A DNA stretch of 64,000 nt from Oscillospiraceae bacterium. Its GTDB lineage: Bacteria; Bacillota; Clostridia; Oscillospirales; Ruminococcaceae. This document shows positions 1 to 8,363 of this stretch, piece by piece. Location: positions 196,144 through 260,143 of the forward strand of contig JAJQGT010000009.1 of the NCBI GenBank assembly GCA_021201135.1, written 5' to 3'. The translations under genes were made by a program, and so were the position numbers. The notes below the pieces were generated by a model. The model ran no database searches and was not told the origin of the DNA. It saw only the letters and a program-made list of their open reading frames with translations. The stretch's first letter is position 1, and each line of letters starts with the position of its first letter.

Positions 1-137
1 ACTGTATTAGTTATTTTCGAGCCCTCTTCTTCATAACCCTCAACCTTCGAACCGGTCATGGTCATGTCATAGCAGAAGTTCTTTATCGGCTCATCTACGT
101 CCACATAATCGTGGAGCCATTTCATTGATAAATCCAT
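1..137 (-). CDS. pheT: Phenylalanyl-tRNA synthetase beta subunit, N-terminal part
   Basis: The first 45 codons read MDLSMKWLHDYVDVDEP and onward, the usual PheT N-terminus, which precedes the tRNA-binding domain. The gene runs off the left edge of the window. The ATG follows a GAGGGAGGGTG ribosome binding site and lies 15 bp downstream of the pheS stop, so the two subunits of the cytoplasmic (alphabeta)2 enzyme are in one operon, as in most bacteria. The rest of the protein (B3/B4 editing domain, B5, anticodon-binding domain) is outside the window. Confidence 0.9.
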   Translation of the reverse strand, partial: MDLSMKWLHDYVDVDEPIKNFCYDMTMTGSKVEGYEEEGSKITNT

Positions 138-152
138 CTATTTCACCCTCCC

Positions 153-1175
153 TCAGAACTGCTCAAGGAACCGAAGATCGTTCTCATAGAGAAGTCTCAT
201 GTCGTTGATTCCGTATTTACGCATTGCGATTCTTTCAAGTCCCAAGCCGAAAGCGAAGCCGGAGTATACTGTTGAATCTATGCCGCAGGTCTCAAGAACC
301 TTCGGGTGAACCATGCCGGCGCCCAAGAGCTCGACATATCCCTCGCCCTTGCACATGCTGCAGCCCTTGCCGCCGCAGTTGAAACACTGGATATCAACCT
401 CTGCGGAAGGCTCGGTGAACGGGAAGTGGTGCGGACGGAGTCTGATTTTGGCGTCCTCGCCGTAAAGCCTCTTCATAAGAAGCTCGAGCGTGCCAATCAA
501 ATCGCCCATAGTGATGCCCTTGTCGACTACGAGAGCCTCGACCTGATTGAATATCGGGGAGTGGGTCGCATCGACGGCGTCGGAGCGGTAAACTCTGCCG
601 GAAGCGATAACTCTTATCGGGGGCTTGTGGTTCTCCATAACTCGGATCTGGATAGCAGAGGTCTGGGTTCTCAAGAGAACTTTATCCGAAATATAGAAAG
701 TGTCCTGAGTATCTCTTGCGGGGTGATCCGGCGGGAGATTCAGAGCCTCGAAGTTATAATAGTCATATTCGACCTCGGGTCCTTCGGCAATAGAGAATCC
801 CATGCCGAGGAATATTTCTTCTACTTCATGCAAAACCGAGTTGATAGGGTGAAGATTTCCGATGTCGTGATGATGCCCGGGAAGGGTTACGTCAAGCTTC
901 TCCTCCTTGAGCTTCTTTGCGGCGGAGACCGCGAGGATTTCGGCGCCTCTTGCCGAAATAGCCTGCTCGATGTTAGCGCGAATCTTGTTTGCAAGCTGTC
1001 CGACGACCGGTCTTTCCTCCGCCGGAAGAGTGGACATCTGCTTTAGAATTGCGGTAAGCTCGCCCTTCTTGCCTAAAAATCTGACACGAAGATTTTCGAG
1101 GTCTTGAGCACTCTGGTCCTTTTCGAGTTCCTCTTTCGCCCGTCTTTCGATGTCCTGAAGATCCTGATTAATCAT
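153..1175 (-). CDS. pheS: Phenylalanyl-tRNA synthetase alpha subunit
   Basis: This is the catalytic class II subunit that charges tRNA-Phe. The N-terminal coiled coil (about residues 1-90) is followed by the catalytic core, with FNQVEALVVDKG in the motif 2 area and GFAFGLGLERIAM as motif 3 near the C-terminus. A Cys cluster, CxxCGGKGCxxC, just before ELLGAGMVHPKVLE is seen in a subset of Firmicutes PheS. The start chosen is the ATG at 1175 (MINQDLQDIERRAKEE). An in-frame TTG further upstream would extend the protein by 27 residues, but those codons run through a leader terminator and do not look like PheS. Length (340 aa) is normal. It is the first gene of pheST and is transcribed from the promoter at 1336-1364. 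Confidence 0.96.
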   Translation of the reverse strand: MINQDLQDIERRAKEELEKDQSAQDLENLRVRFLGKKGELTAILKQMSTLPAEERPVVGQLANKIRANIEQAISARGAEILAVSAAKKLKEEKLDVTLPGHHHDIGNLHPINSVLHEVEEIFLGMGFSIAEGPEVEYDYYNFEALNLPPDHPARDTQDTFYISDKVLLRTQTSAIQIRVMENHKPPIRVIASGRVYRSDAVDATHSPIFNQVEALVVDKGITMGDLIGTLELLMKRLYGEDAKIRLRPHHFPFTEPSAEVDIQCFNCGGKGCSMCKGEGYVELLGAGMVHPKVLETCGIDSTVYSGFAFGLGLERIAMRKYGINDMRLLYENDLRFLEQF

Positions 1176-1214
1176 GATTTTATATCCTTTCTTACGAATA
1201 TACGGTGTGACAAT

Positions 1215-1306
1215 AAAAAATAGCCTGTCCCACATGGGACAAGCTCGAAACTGCAACTATCCTGCCCTCTACTCTCGTCGTACGATGTACGAATGTACAA
1301 CATACG
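1215..1306 (-). promoter_or_regulatory. pheST leader with hairpin and intrinsic terminator (attenuator)
   Basis: Between the promoter and pheS the transcript can form a 12-bp stem with one mismatch and an ATTC loop (1279-1306). It is followed by a 10-bp stem, AGCTTGTCCC/GGGACAGGCT with an ATGT loop (1222-1245), and then a U-rich run (1215-1221). The second hairpin is an intrinsic terminator 40 nt ahead of the pheS start, so read-through must be conditional or partial. No T-box signature (GGTGGnACCGCG-like) is visible. An in-frame TTG reading frame through the leader contains three Phe codons, which leaves open leader-peptide attenuation. Confidence 0.6.
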
Positions 1307-1335
1307 AATCGTCACAGCGTTTGAAATACAAAGTT

Positions 1336-1364
1336 ATTATAACACGTCGCAAAACCGATTTCAA
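1336..1364 (-). promoter_or_regulatory. Sigma-A promoter of pheST
   Basis: On the minus strand TTGAAA (1359-1364) and TATAAT (1336-1341) are separated by 17 bp. It lies about 160 bp upstream of pheS, leaving room for the leader terminator. Confidence 0.8.
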
Positions 1365-1392
1365 CTGTTTTTTCACAAAATTTTGCAAAATA

Positions 1393-1424
1393 AAAAGAGG
1401 GCGACGCAAAACCGCCCTCTTTTT
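1393..1424. terminator. Intrinsic terminator after the phosphoribosyltransferase gene
   Basis: A GAGGGCG/CGCCCTC stem is flanked by A and T runs and could act on both strands. It lies directly downstream of the minus-strand phosphoribosyltransferase gene. Confidence 0.75.
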
Positions 1425-1431
1425 GTGAAAA

Positions 1432-2061
1432 TCAAATTTTTGAATAGCCGAAGCTGTTGACGATGGCGTCGACCTTCTGCCCTGCCTGGCACATCGGGCA
1501 CTCGCGCTGAACGAATGTCTGGTAGCCGTTGATGTCGTCGGGTGTGAAGACGCTGTGAACGGGGATGCCGTTAGACTCGGAAATTGCCGAGAAGATTGAG
1601 GAGATTGCGACGAGCTCGCCGTTATAGTAGTTAAGGCACTCGATTGCACGGTTGATGGTCTTGCCGGTCGAGACGGACGAGATGAGCAGGAGCACTCTCT
1701 TGCCCCAGATCTGCTTCTGGATATTGTCGCGGAAAATCATCTGGTTGTTGGAGTTGAGCTCGGGAGTGATGACACAAACGTCCTCGCCCTGATTAATTCC
1801 GCCCGAAGAGAGGCTCTCCGCCAGGAATGCGCCGAGCATCTCGGTTCCTTCCATGCAAATGATGGTGTCAATCGGAGTCGAAGAATAGGTTGCGGCAATC
1901 TGAGCGGCGGCATCCTTTGCCATCTTGTGACTGGTCTTGATTTTCGTCATGTCGATGTAGTAATTGATGTGCGAGTGGTTGGTGGCAAAATGCCCGGGAA
2001 TTATGCTGATTTTAATCTTGCGATTCTTTCTTGATTCAATGGTAATAGCTCTGCCTTCCAT
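1432..2061 (-). CDS. Phosphoribosyltransferase-family protein (orotate PRTase-like)
   Basis: This 209-aa protein has the type I phosphoribosyltransferase layout: an early beta segment, DTIICMEGTEMLGAFLAE in the middle, and VLLLISSVSTGKTINRAIE at the position of the PRPP loop (about residues 124-142). The loop normally carries two acidic residues (for example DDVxTTG); here it reads ISSVSTGKT, so PRPP use is uncertain. A short C-terminal CPMCxxG motif may bind metal. It is a single gene with its own promoter, a strong AGGAGG site before the ATG, and a terminator after it. Family members are annotated as orotate phosphoribosyltransferase or as uncharacterised PRTases; I prefer the broader name. 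Confidence 0.65.
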   Translation of the reverse strand: MEGRAITIESRKNRKIKISIIPGHFATNHSHINYYIDMTKIKTSHKMAKDAAAQIAATYSSTPIDTIICMEGTEMLGAFLAESLSSGGINQGEDVCVITPELNSNNQMIFRDNIQKQIWGKRVLLLISSVSTGKTINRAIECLNYYNGELVAISSIFSAISESNGIPVHSVFTPDDINGYQTFVQRECPMCQAGQKVDAIVNSFGYSKI

Positions 2062-2103
2062 AATTTTATCCTCCTATACAAAGATGGTTTCGTTGTAATG
2101 GTA

Positions 2104-2132
2104 ATTATAGCACATTTTTTGAACGAAATCAA
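2104..2132 (-). promoter_or_regulatory. Promoter of the phosphoribosyltransferase gene
   Basis: Minus-strand TTGATT and TATAAT are 17 bp apart, 43 bp upstream of the ATG. Confidence 0.65.
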
Positions 2133-2156
2133 GAGGGGATTTGTGATTTGTTGACA

Positions 2157-2211
2157 ACCCCTCCACCACCGCCTTCGGCGGCGGTTCCCCTCCCCTTTCA
2201 GGTGAGGCTAT
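2157..2211. repeat. Intergenic palindromic repeat, half element
   Basis: A stem CCGCC-TTCG-GGCGG is followed by CCCCTCCCCTTTCAGG. Nearly the same sequence recurs at 24255-24314. It lies between gph and the PRTase promoter and has no coding potential of its own. It resembles short dispersed intergenic repeats found in gut Clostridia. Confidence 0.65.
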
Positions 2212-2218
2212 TTTCGTT

Positions 2219-2875
2219 CTATCCAACATTAAGAATTTCCAAAATCTCCCCCGGCTCATCCACTATAAAATCCGCTCCCGCTTCGACGAGGGATTCGCGG
2301 CTTCTGAAGCCCCATGTGCAGGCGATGCAGGGGATGCCGGCGTTGTGGGCGGTCTCGATGTCGGTGTCCGAGTCGCCGATGTGGATGGCTTCCGACTTGT
2401 CTGCACCCGACAGTTCAATCAAATGGTTCTCATAGCTCGGGTCGGGCTTTCGGGGAAAGCCCTGTCCGCTTCCGGCAACGAGCTCGAAGGTGCCGGTCGG
2501 AAAACATTCCTCGATTATCTTGCTTGCGAACTGATAGGGCTTATTCGTCAGGACATAGAGCTTAAGTCCCGAGTCCTTCAGAGCCTTCACAACCTCCGGG
2601 ATGCCGTCATAAACCCGTGATTTGTCGAGATAGTGGGTGGCATAATGGTTGCAGAAGAGGTCGTGAGCCTTATTTAAAAGCTCCTCGTCGTCACGAAGGC
2701 TTTCGGGGAGAGAACGCTTAACAAGCATAAGCGTGCCGTTGCCGACATATGAAATGTATTCTTTTGTTGTATGTGTAGGAAGACCAAGCTCCGTAAGCGC
2801 CGCACTGACGCTGTCGCCGAGGTCTTCTGCCGTATCAACGAGAGTCCCATCGAGGTCAAAAATTACGGTTTTCAT
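2219..2875 (-). CDS. gph: HAD-superfamily phosphatase, phosphoglycolate phosphatase type
   Basis: The N-terminus MKTVIFDLDGTLVDT contains HAD motif I (DxDGTLxDT), with Asp nucleophile and acid/base Asp. Motif II (VLTNKP) is near residue 110, a Lys (PRKPDP) provides motif III, and HIGDSDTDIETA provides motif IV. The helical cap between motifs I and II and the 218-aa length fit PGPase/Gph-type hydrolases that clean up 2-phosphoglycolate or related phosphate esters. The start lies 2 bp after the tgt stop, so it is cotranscribed with tgt. Exact substrate cannot be told from sequence. Confidence 0.85.
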   Translation of the reverse strand: MKTVIFDLDGTLVDTAEDLGDSVSAALTELGLPTHTTKEYISYVGNGTLMLVKRSLPESLRDDEELLNKAHDLFCNHYATHYLDKSRVYDGIPEVVKALKDSGLKLYVLTNKPYQFASKIIEECFPTGTFELVAGSGQGFPRKPDPSYENHLIELSGADKSEAIHIGDSDTDIETAHNAGIPCIACTWGFRSRESLVEAGADFIVDEPGEILEILNVG

Positions 2876-2877
2876 GG

Positions 2878-4041
<1,164 letters not shown>

Positions 4042-4043
4042 TT

Positions 4044-4072
4044 ATGATACATGATTTCCCCGAGAAATGCAA
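4044..4072 (-). promoter_or_regulatory. Promoter of tgt-gph
   Basis: Minus-strand TTGCAT (4067-4072) and TATCAT (4044-4049) have a 17-bp spacer, 30 bp upstream of the tgt start. Confidence 0.6.
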
Positions 4073-4083
4073 GAGGAAATATG

Positions 4084-4116
4084 AAAAACCGCACCGATTG
4101 ACAAGGTGCGGTTTTT
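4084..4116. terminator. Intrinsic hairpin between tgt and the small toxin locus
   Basis: AAAAACCGCACC and GGTGCGGTTTTT form a 12-bp perfect inverted repeat around a 9-nt loop. It would terminate transcripts from either side, including minus-strand RNA arriving from the antisense promoter or the transporter gene. It directly abuts the toxin promoter -35 box. Confidence 0.75.
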
Positions 4117-4117
4117 A

Positions 4118-4146
4118 TTGACAAGATTTTTTGGTTGTGATATAAT
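4118..4146 (+). promoter_or_regulatory. Promoter of the small toxin gene
   Basis: Perfect TTGACA (4118-4123) and TATAAT (4141-4146) with a 17-bp spacer, 50 bp upstream of the 29-codon frame. Confidence 0.85.
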
Positions 4147-4168
4147 ACACATAGCGAGAGGCGGTCAC

Positions 4169-4186
4169 CCTTTCCGGACGGAAAGG
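4169..4186 (+). promoter_or_regulatory. Hairpin covering the toxin ribosome binding site
   Basis: CCTTTCC and GGAAAGG form a 7-bp stem with a GGAC loop. The 3' arm overlaps the Shine-Dalgarno AAAGGAG (4182-4188), 8 bp before the ATG. Folding would hide the site, a common feature of type I toxin mRNAs. Confidence 0.65.
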
Positions 4187-4196
4187 AGTGGTGCCC

Positions 4197-4286
4197 ATGG
4201 ACATTTCAACAGTAATTCTGCTACTTGGTTTGCTGATATCGGCTATTGAATTGGGTATCAAAATAGGTCAAAACTCAAAGAAATAG
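4197..4286 (+). CDS. Putative holin-like type I toxin, 29 aa
   Basis: The frame starts MDISTVILLLGLLISAIELG and ends in a basic GQNSKK tail: one membrane helix with a charged C-terminus. This is the build of the small 'holin-like toxin' peptides (TxpA/Fst-like) of Firmicutes, which insert in the membrane when not silenced. It has a perfect promoter, a sequestered ribosome binding site, and a second perfect promoter pointing at it from the other side (4399-4427). It sits alone between the tgt operon and the UMF1 transporter. The assignment rests on layout and peptide character; no toxicity can be read from sequence. Confidence 0.75.
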   Translation: MDISTVILLLGLLISAIELGIKIGQNSKK

Positions 4287-4392
4287 CCGCCCTTTGACTC
4301 ATTTGTCGAAGAACAGCTACATTTCCCAACAATTATCTTTGTTCGGAGAGTGACCTTGTTGTCTGAATTGCCGTTCAGGCAACCCTCTCGCT
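4250..4392 (-). ncRNA. Predicted antisense RNA to the small toxin mRNA
   Basis: A consensus promoter at 4399-4427 would start a minus-strand RNA at about 4392, running into the 3' end of the toxin transcript. The first part forms a 9-bp stem (TTGCCTGAA/TTCAGACAA). Both the sense and antisense RNAs begin with the shared string TAGCGAGAGG. The 3' end is not determined; the hairpin at 4084-4116 is one possible stop, but a shorter RNA is more typical. Confidence 0.6.
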
Positions 4393-4398
4393 ACTTTT

Positions 4399-4427
4399 AT
4401 TATATGACACTTTCTCCTCTTTGTCAA
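4399..4427 (-). promoter_or_regulatory. Promoter of the antisense RNA
   Basis: Minus-strand TTGACA (4422-4427) and TATAAT (4399-4404), 17-bp spacer, perfect consensus and convergent with the toxin promoter. Confidence 0.8.
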
Positions 4428-4533
4428 GAGGATTTTTTATGCTCATATGTAGAACATATACTTATTCACAAACCACTCAATTCCGGTGATGAAGTACTGC
4501 TGGATGCAGATCTCGCTTTAAGCCCATGGCGGA

Positions 4534-5790
4534 TTACTGCTTTTGCTCGGTTGCGGGAGTTCTGTCGGTGATGACGAAGAAGATTCCGCCGATTACAAAC
4601 ATGACGGCAAGCCCTCCGACACCATAGCTTGAGTTATCGGTAATCTGGGTGATGACGGCGACGAGAGTTGTGCCGATGAAGGAAGCGCCCTTGCCGCAGA
4701 TGTCATAGATGCCGAAGTATTCGCCCGACTTCTCGGGAGGAATAATCTTTGCGAAGTAGGAACGTGAAAGCGACTGGATTGCGCCCTGGAAAAGTCCGAC
4801 CGCAACGGCTAAAATCCAGAACTGATAGAGCTGTCTTAGGAAGATAGCGTAAACGACGATGAAGAAATATGCGACGATGCAGACCATGAGAAGCTTGCCT
4901 GCTTCGACCTTTCTTGAAAGTCGTCCGAAGAAGAGTGCCGCGGGGAACGCAACGAACTGAGTGACAAGAAGCGCCAGTACCAAGCCGATACTGTCGAGTC
5001 CCAGAGATTCGCCGTATGTAGTCGCCATGTCGATGATGGTGTAGACGCCGTCGATATAGAAGAAGAACGCGATGAGGAAGAAGAGAGCCTTCTTATTGTG
5101 CCCGAGCTCCCTGAACACGCCGCCGAGACGCTTAAGGCTCGACATGACGGGCTTGTCGGTCTTCTCGACATAGTGAACCTGCTTGTAGCTTCTGACGAGC
5201 GGAATCGCCATCGCGACCCACCAGACGGCGGTGATGACAAAGTCGATAGCCATCGCTACTCCGAGGCTTATCGGGAGAATTCCCATAGTCTGAAGAGCAT
5301 AGATTGCAATACAGATGATGAACGGCGCACAGCTTCCGATATAGCCCCAGGCATAGCCTTGGGCTGAGATTTCGTCCATGCGTTCATCGCTTGTTACATC
5401 CGTGAGCATTGAATCATAGACAACAAGGCTGAGCTGATAGGCGATTTTTGCGATTGCGAACAGGATTAAGAACCAGAGCCACGACTGGATGAATCCGAGG
5501 GCGATACACCCGATTGCTCCAATTAGCATCGAAGCCATAAAGATTATCTTCTTGACGCCCTTGATATCCGAAGCGGTGCCGAGGGTCGGTCCCAGGATTG
5601 CAACTATAATCGTGGCAATAGACGTGGTATAGCCCCAGTATGCCAGATAGTCGGTTTCTGAGATTCCAGCATTGTCTGCGAGAACGTGGAAGTAGATTGG
5701 CAATAGCGTCGCCACGAGCATCGTGAACGCCGAGTTTCCGACGTCATAGAGCACCCACTTTTTCTCCTGCGGAGTCATTTTAAACTTCAT
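4534..5790 (-). CDS. MFS transporter, UMF1 (Atg22-like) family
   Basis: The 418-aa protein begins KKWVLYDVGNSAFTML, the signature start of UMF1-type major facilitator proteins (related to yeast Atg22). About twelve hydrophobic segments follow, with GTASDIKGVKK as the loop 2-3 motif and FFGRLSRKVEAGK in the second half. Function of bacterial members is not settled; an exporter role for amino acids or metabolites is inferred from yeast. The start overlaps the end of the PLC-like gene by 11 bp, so the two are translated from one message. Confidence 0.85.
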   Translation of the reverse strand: MKFKMTPQEKKWVLYDVGNSAFTMLVATLLPIYFHVLADNAGISETDYLAYWGYTTSIATIIVAILGPTLGTASDIKGVKKIIFMASMLIGAIGCIALGFIQSWLWFLILFAIAKIAYQLSLVVYDSMLTDVTSDERMDEISAQGYAWGYIGSCAPFIICIAIYALQTMGILPISLGVAMAIDFVITAVWWVAMAIPLVRSYKQVHYVEKTDKPVMSSLKRLGGVFRELGHNKKALFFLIAFFFYIDGVYTIIDMATTYGESLGLDSIGLVLALLVTQFVAFPAALFFGRLSRKVEAGKLLMVCIVAYFFIVVYAIFLRQLYQFWILAVAVGLFQGAIQSLSRSYFAKIIPPEKSGEYFGIYDICGKGASFIGTTLVAVITQITDNSSYGVGGLAVMFVIGGIFFVITDRTPATEQKQ

Positions 5791-6643
5791 AATGTCTTTC
5801 CTCCATAGCGGTAAGAATCGGAATAGATTGCCAGTCGTCGCCCTTTTCGAAGTTCCTATTGAACCATGGAAGAAGCTTCTCTTCTCCGTCAGCGAAATTC
5901 AGGAAATTGTCGCTGAGCTTAAGACAGAGCTCCTCGGCTTTTGCCATAAGTTTCTCCAGACGGAGGTTAGAATCCTCACACTTCGGGTTGGGCTTTTTGT
6001 TGACGACCATTCCGTGCATACCCTTATAATTACCGGACGCCGCAAGGACGGAATATATCAGAAGTCGTTTCATGTCATTCGGCGCGACCAGTAAACCATT
6101 GTACGTTACAAACGAACGAATCGCTGTTTTTGCCTCCTTCTCGGAGACAGAATCATAGAATAAAGACATTATCCGGGCGTTCTCATCCGTCGGGTGAATA
6201 TGACCCGTGAGATGATGCGTGACGGGGTTCAAGCCGTCCTTCAGCATCAGGCTCCTGTCAAACTCAACCTCTATTTCAGAGTGAGTGACACCGCTTACCT
6301 CTTTCTTTCTCTCGACATAGCCGTGGCACATGCTGTCAAGTGCAAAGTGCCCGACAAAGCCGAGGGCATACGAGAGCCGACGGTTGCGTTCGGCTTCGTT
6401 TTCCGCCGAGTTTGCGACATCCGCGGCATTTTCGAAAAACTCCGTCGCAGGTCTTTCGTGCACGTCCGAGCCAAGCTGTCTTATCGGGTTCTTTGCAAGA
6501 GGCTTGTAATAGAAAAGAATATCCGGACCGTGAAGCCCTATCTGATAGATTTTAAGATTATTTCTGAGGACATCTTTTACCTCAGTAGAATAGCGGCGGA
6601 GAAGATCTCTGCCCAAAACATAATGTGCGTAGGTAGAAGGCAT
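5780..6643 (-). CDS. Zinc-dependent phospholipase C-like protein
   Basis: The 287-aa protein starts MPSTYAHYVLGRDLL and has GLHGPDILFYYKP, GFVGHFALDSMCHGYV and HSEIEVEFD. These match the Zn_dep_PLPC family (PF00882), with His/Asp residues (H of TYAHY, HGPD, GHFALD, H of SMCHGY, HSE) placed like zinc ligands. No signal peptide is visible, so it is probably intracellular, unlike secreted clostridial PLC toxins. It is cotranscribed with the UMF1 transporter, with overlapping ends. Substrate unknown. Confidence 0.8.
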   Translation of the reverse strand: MPSTYAHYVLGRDLLRRYSTEVKDVLRNNLKIYQIGLHGPDILFYYKPLAKNPIRQLGSDVHERPATEFFENAADVANSAENEAERNRRLSYALGFVGHFALDSMCHGYVERKKEVSGVTHSEIEVEFDRSLMLKDGLNPVTHHLTGHIHPTDENARIMSLFYDSVSEKEAKTAIRSFVTYNGLLVAPNDMKRLLIYSVLAASGNYKGMHGMVVNKKPNPKCEDSNLRLEKLMAKAEELCLKLSDNFLNFADGEEKLLPWFNRNFEKGDDWQSIPILTAMEERHYEV

Positions 6644-6662
6644 TTTTATATCACCAATTTAT

Positions 6663-6691
6663 AGCATACCAGAAATCTTCACTTGTTGCAA
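6663..6691 (-). promoter_or_regulatory. Promoter of the PLC-like/UMF1 operon
   Basis: Minus-strand TTGCAA and TATGCT with a 17-bp spacer, 20 bp upstream of the ATG. Confidence 0.5.
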
Positions 6692-6770
6692 GTAAATTTT
6701 TATAAAATCCCGATTTATTTTGCGTTAAATCGCCGAATCCGACTCGAATCCGACGTCGGATCCGACAGAT

Positions 6771-6806
6771 AAAAATTCCGTGTAGGACAACCCACACGGA
6801 ATTTTT
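6771..6806. terminator. Terminator after the MATE gene
   Basis: AAAAATTCCGTGT and ACACGGAATTTTT form a 13-bp perfect inverted repeat immediately downstream of the MATE stop codon. Confidence 0.85.
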
Positions 6807-6818
6807 GCAAAATAATAA

Positions 6819-8189
6819 TCAGAACTGAATCTTCTTCTGGATTCTTCTCATCAGGAAGAATGCGATTATGACCGTGACGAGCTCCGCAAACGGGAATGTG
6901 AGCCAGACGACCCAGTTAAGCCCGGTTGCCTTGACGACCTGTGTCAATCCCCAAGCGACGGGAAGGACGAAGATAAGCTGTCTGCAAACGGAAACGACCA
7001 ACGATTCCGTTCCGCCGTTAAGTGCCTGGAACACCCCCTGAAAAGCGACGTTTGCACCGGCAAGAATGAAACTGATGCCGATCACACGCATAGCTCCGAT
7101 GCAGAGCTGCTGGGTCTCGCCGGAAAGTCCGAATATGCTTGAAAGCGGGTTCGCAAGGAGCTCAACAATAAGGGTTCCGATGAGCATGATTACAGCTGTA
7201 TAGAGCATGCCGTATTTGATGCCATCCTTGATACGCTTCTTGTCGTTCATACCATAGCTGTAGGAAACGACAGGCGTGATTGCGTCACGAAGTCCGAACG
7301 CCGCAAAGAGGATGAACTGCTGAATCTTGTAGAAGAGACCGTATGCGGTTACCATCTGCTCACTTATCTGGACGAGAATTACGTTCAGCGCATAGGTCAT
7401 AAGCGACATGAGCGCCTGTGCGATGATTGCGGGAAGTCCGATTGTATAGATGCCCTTGATAATCTGCCACGACGGCTTCATATAGCGTACACTCTTCGAG
7501 AGGTCTTTGTTCACCTTCAGGTGGAATATAAGCGCCAGTGCGAACGATACGAGCTGACCGATTACGGTTGCGTATGCGGCACCCTGAACTCCGAACTCCG
7601 GGAGACCGAGAAGACCGTAAATCAGTATAGGGTCCATGATGATGTTTGTGATGGCTCCCGCAACCTGAGCGATTGTTGAATAGAGAGCTTTGCCGGTTGC
7701 CTGCAAGAGCTTTTCCAGAATCGAATAGAAGACGATGCCCATCGACATTGTACAGCAAATCTGTAAGTAGGAAACCGCCATTTCGTAAATTTCCGGGTTG
7801 TCTGTCTGGGTTCCGATGTAGAACTTAACGCCGAACAGTCCGAATAAGAGGAACACGACGTAGATTACACATCCCAGAAACAGGGCGTTTCCGGCAACCT
7901 CGCTCGCCCTCTCCTTGTTGCCCTGTCCCAGGCATCTTGCCGCAAGGGCGTTTACGCCGACGCCGGTTCCGACACCGATTGCAACCATGAGCATCTGCAT
8001 CGGGAATGCAAGTGTAAGAGCATTGAGAGCCTGCTCGCCGCTTTCTGCCATATTCGAGACGAATGCGCTGTCAACGATGTTATAGAGTGCCTGAAGCATC
8101 ATCGACAGAATCATCGGTATGCCCATCGACAGCATAAGCTTCGGCACAGGCATAGTCGCCATCTTGTTTGTTTGAACTTTTTCTTCCAT
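6819..8189 (-). CDS. MATE family efflux transporter
   Basis: A 456-aa protein with twelve predicted membrane helices in two similar halves. It begins with PVPKLMLSMGIPMILSMMLQALYNIVDSAFV, written here only as the recognisable family start PKLMLSMGIPMILSMM. Such Na+ or H+ antiporters export cationic drugs or metabolites. The ATG at 8189 is preferred over a GTG four codons upstream because it follows GGAGG by 5 bp. The gene stands alone, with its own promoter and a terminator hairpin in the leader. That suggests inducible expression, but the ligand is unknown. Confidence 0.9.
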   Translation of the reverse strand: MEEKVQTNKMATMPVPKLMLSMGIPMILSMMLQALYNIVDSAFVSNMAESGEQALNALTLAFPMQMLMVAIGVGTGVGVNALAARCLGQGNKERASEVAGNALFLGCVIYVVFLLFGLFGVKFYIGTQTDNPEIYEMAVSYLQICCTMSMGIVFYSILEKLLQATGKALYSTIAQVAGAITNIIMDPILIYGLLGLPEFGVQGAAYATVIGQLVSFALALIFHLKVNKDLSKSVRYMKPSWQIIKGIYTIGLPAIIAQALMSLMTYALNVILVQISEQMVTAYGLFYKIQQFILFAAFGLRDAITPVVSYSYGMNDKKRIKDGIKYGMLYTAVIMLIGTLIVELLANPLSSIFGLSGETQQLCIGAMRVIGISFILAGANVAFQGVFQALNGGTESLVVSVCRQLIFVLPVAWGLTQVVKATGLNWVVWLTFPFAELVTVIIAFFLMRRIQKKIQF

Positions 8190-8227
8190 ATAATCCTCCA
8201 CTATGATAAATATATATTTTTACAAAC

Positions 8228-8270
8228 AAAAAAGAGCCGCAAACAGCCGGATTTACGCCGTTTGCAACTC
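8228..8270 (-). promoter_or_regulatory. Leader terminator hairpin upstream of the MATE gene
   Basis: On the minus strand GAGTTGCAAAC and GTTTGCGGCTC pair over 11 bp (two G-U) and are followed by TTTTTT. The hairpin starts only a few nucleotides after the predicted +1 of the promoter at 8282-8310 and ends 40 bp before the ATG. The mapped promoter lies between this hairpin and the upstream lipoprotein gene, so it would terminate MATE transcripts as well as read-through. Confidence 0.6.
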
Positions 8271-8281
8271 ACTGTGATTTT

Positions 8282-8310
8282 ATTTTAGCATTTTCGCCCG
8301 TCTGTGTCAA
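8282..8310 (-). promoter_or_regulatory. Promoter of the MATE gene
   Basis: Minus-strand TTGACA (8305-8310) and TAAAAT (8282-8287), 17-bp spacer. Confidence 0.75.
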
Positions 8311-8363
8311 GAGGCATTTTGCCCAAGAAAAACGAACCTACAGGGCTCAGAATTTGCCTGAAC

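Noticed and set aside
1176..1256. N-terminal extension of PheS from an upstream TTG
   Set aside because: The codons pass through a terminator hairpin and give a sequence unlike PheS. The ATG at 1175 gives the family start.
1176..1330. T-box riboswitch before pheS
   Set aside because: No T-box core or antiterminator sequence is present and the leader is too short.
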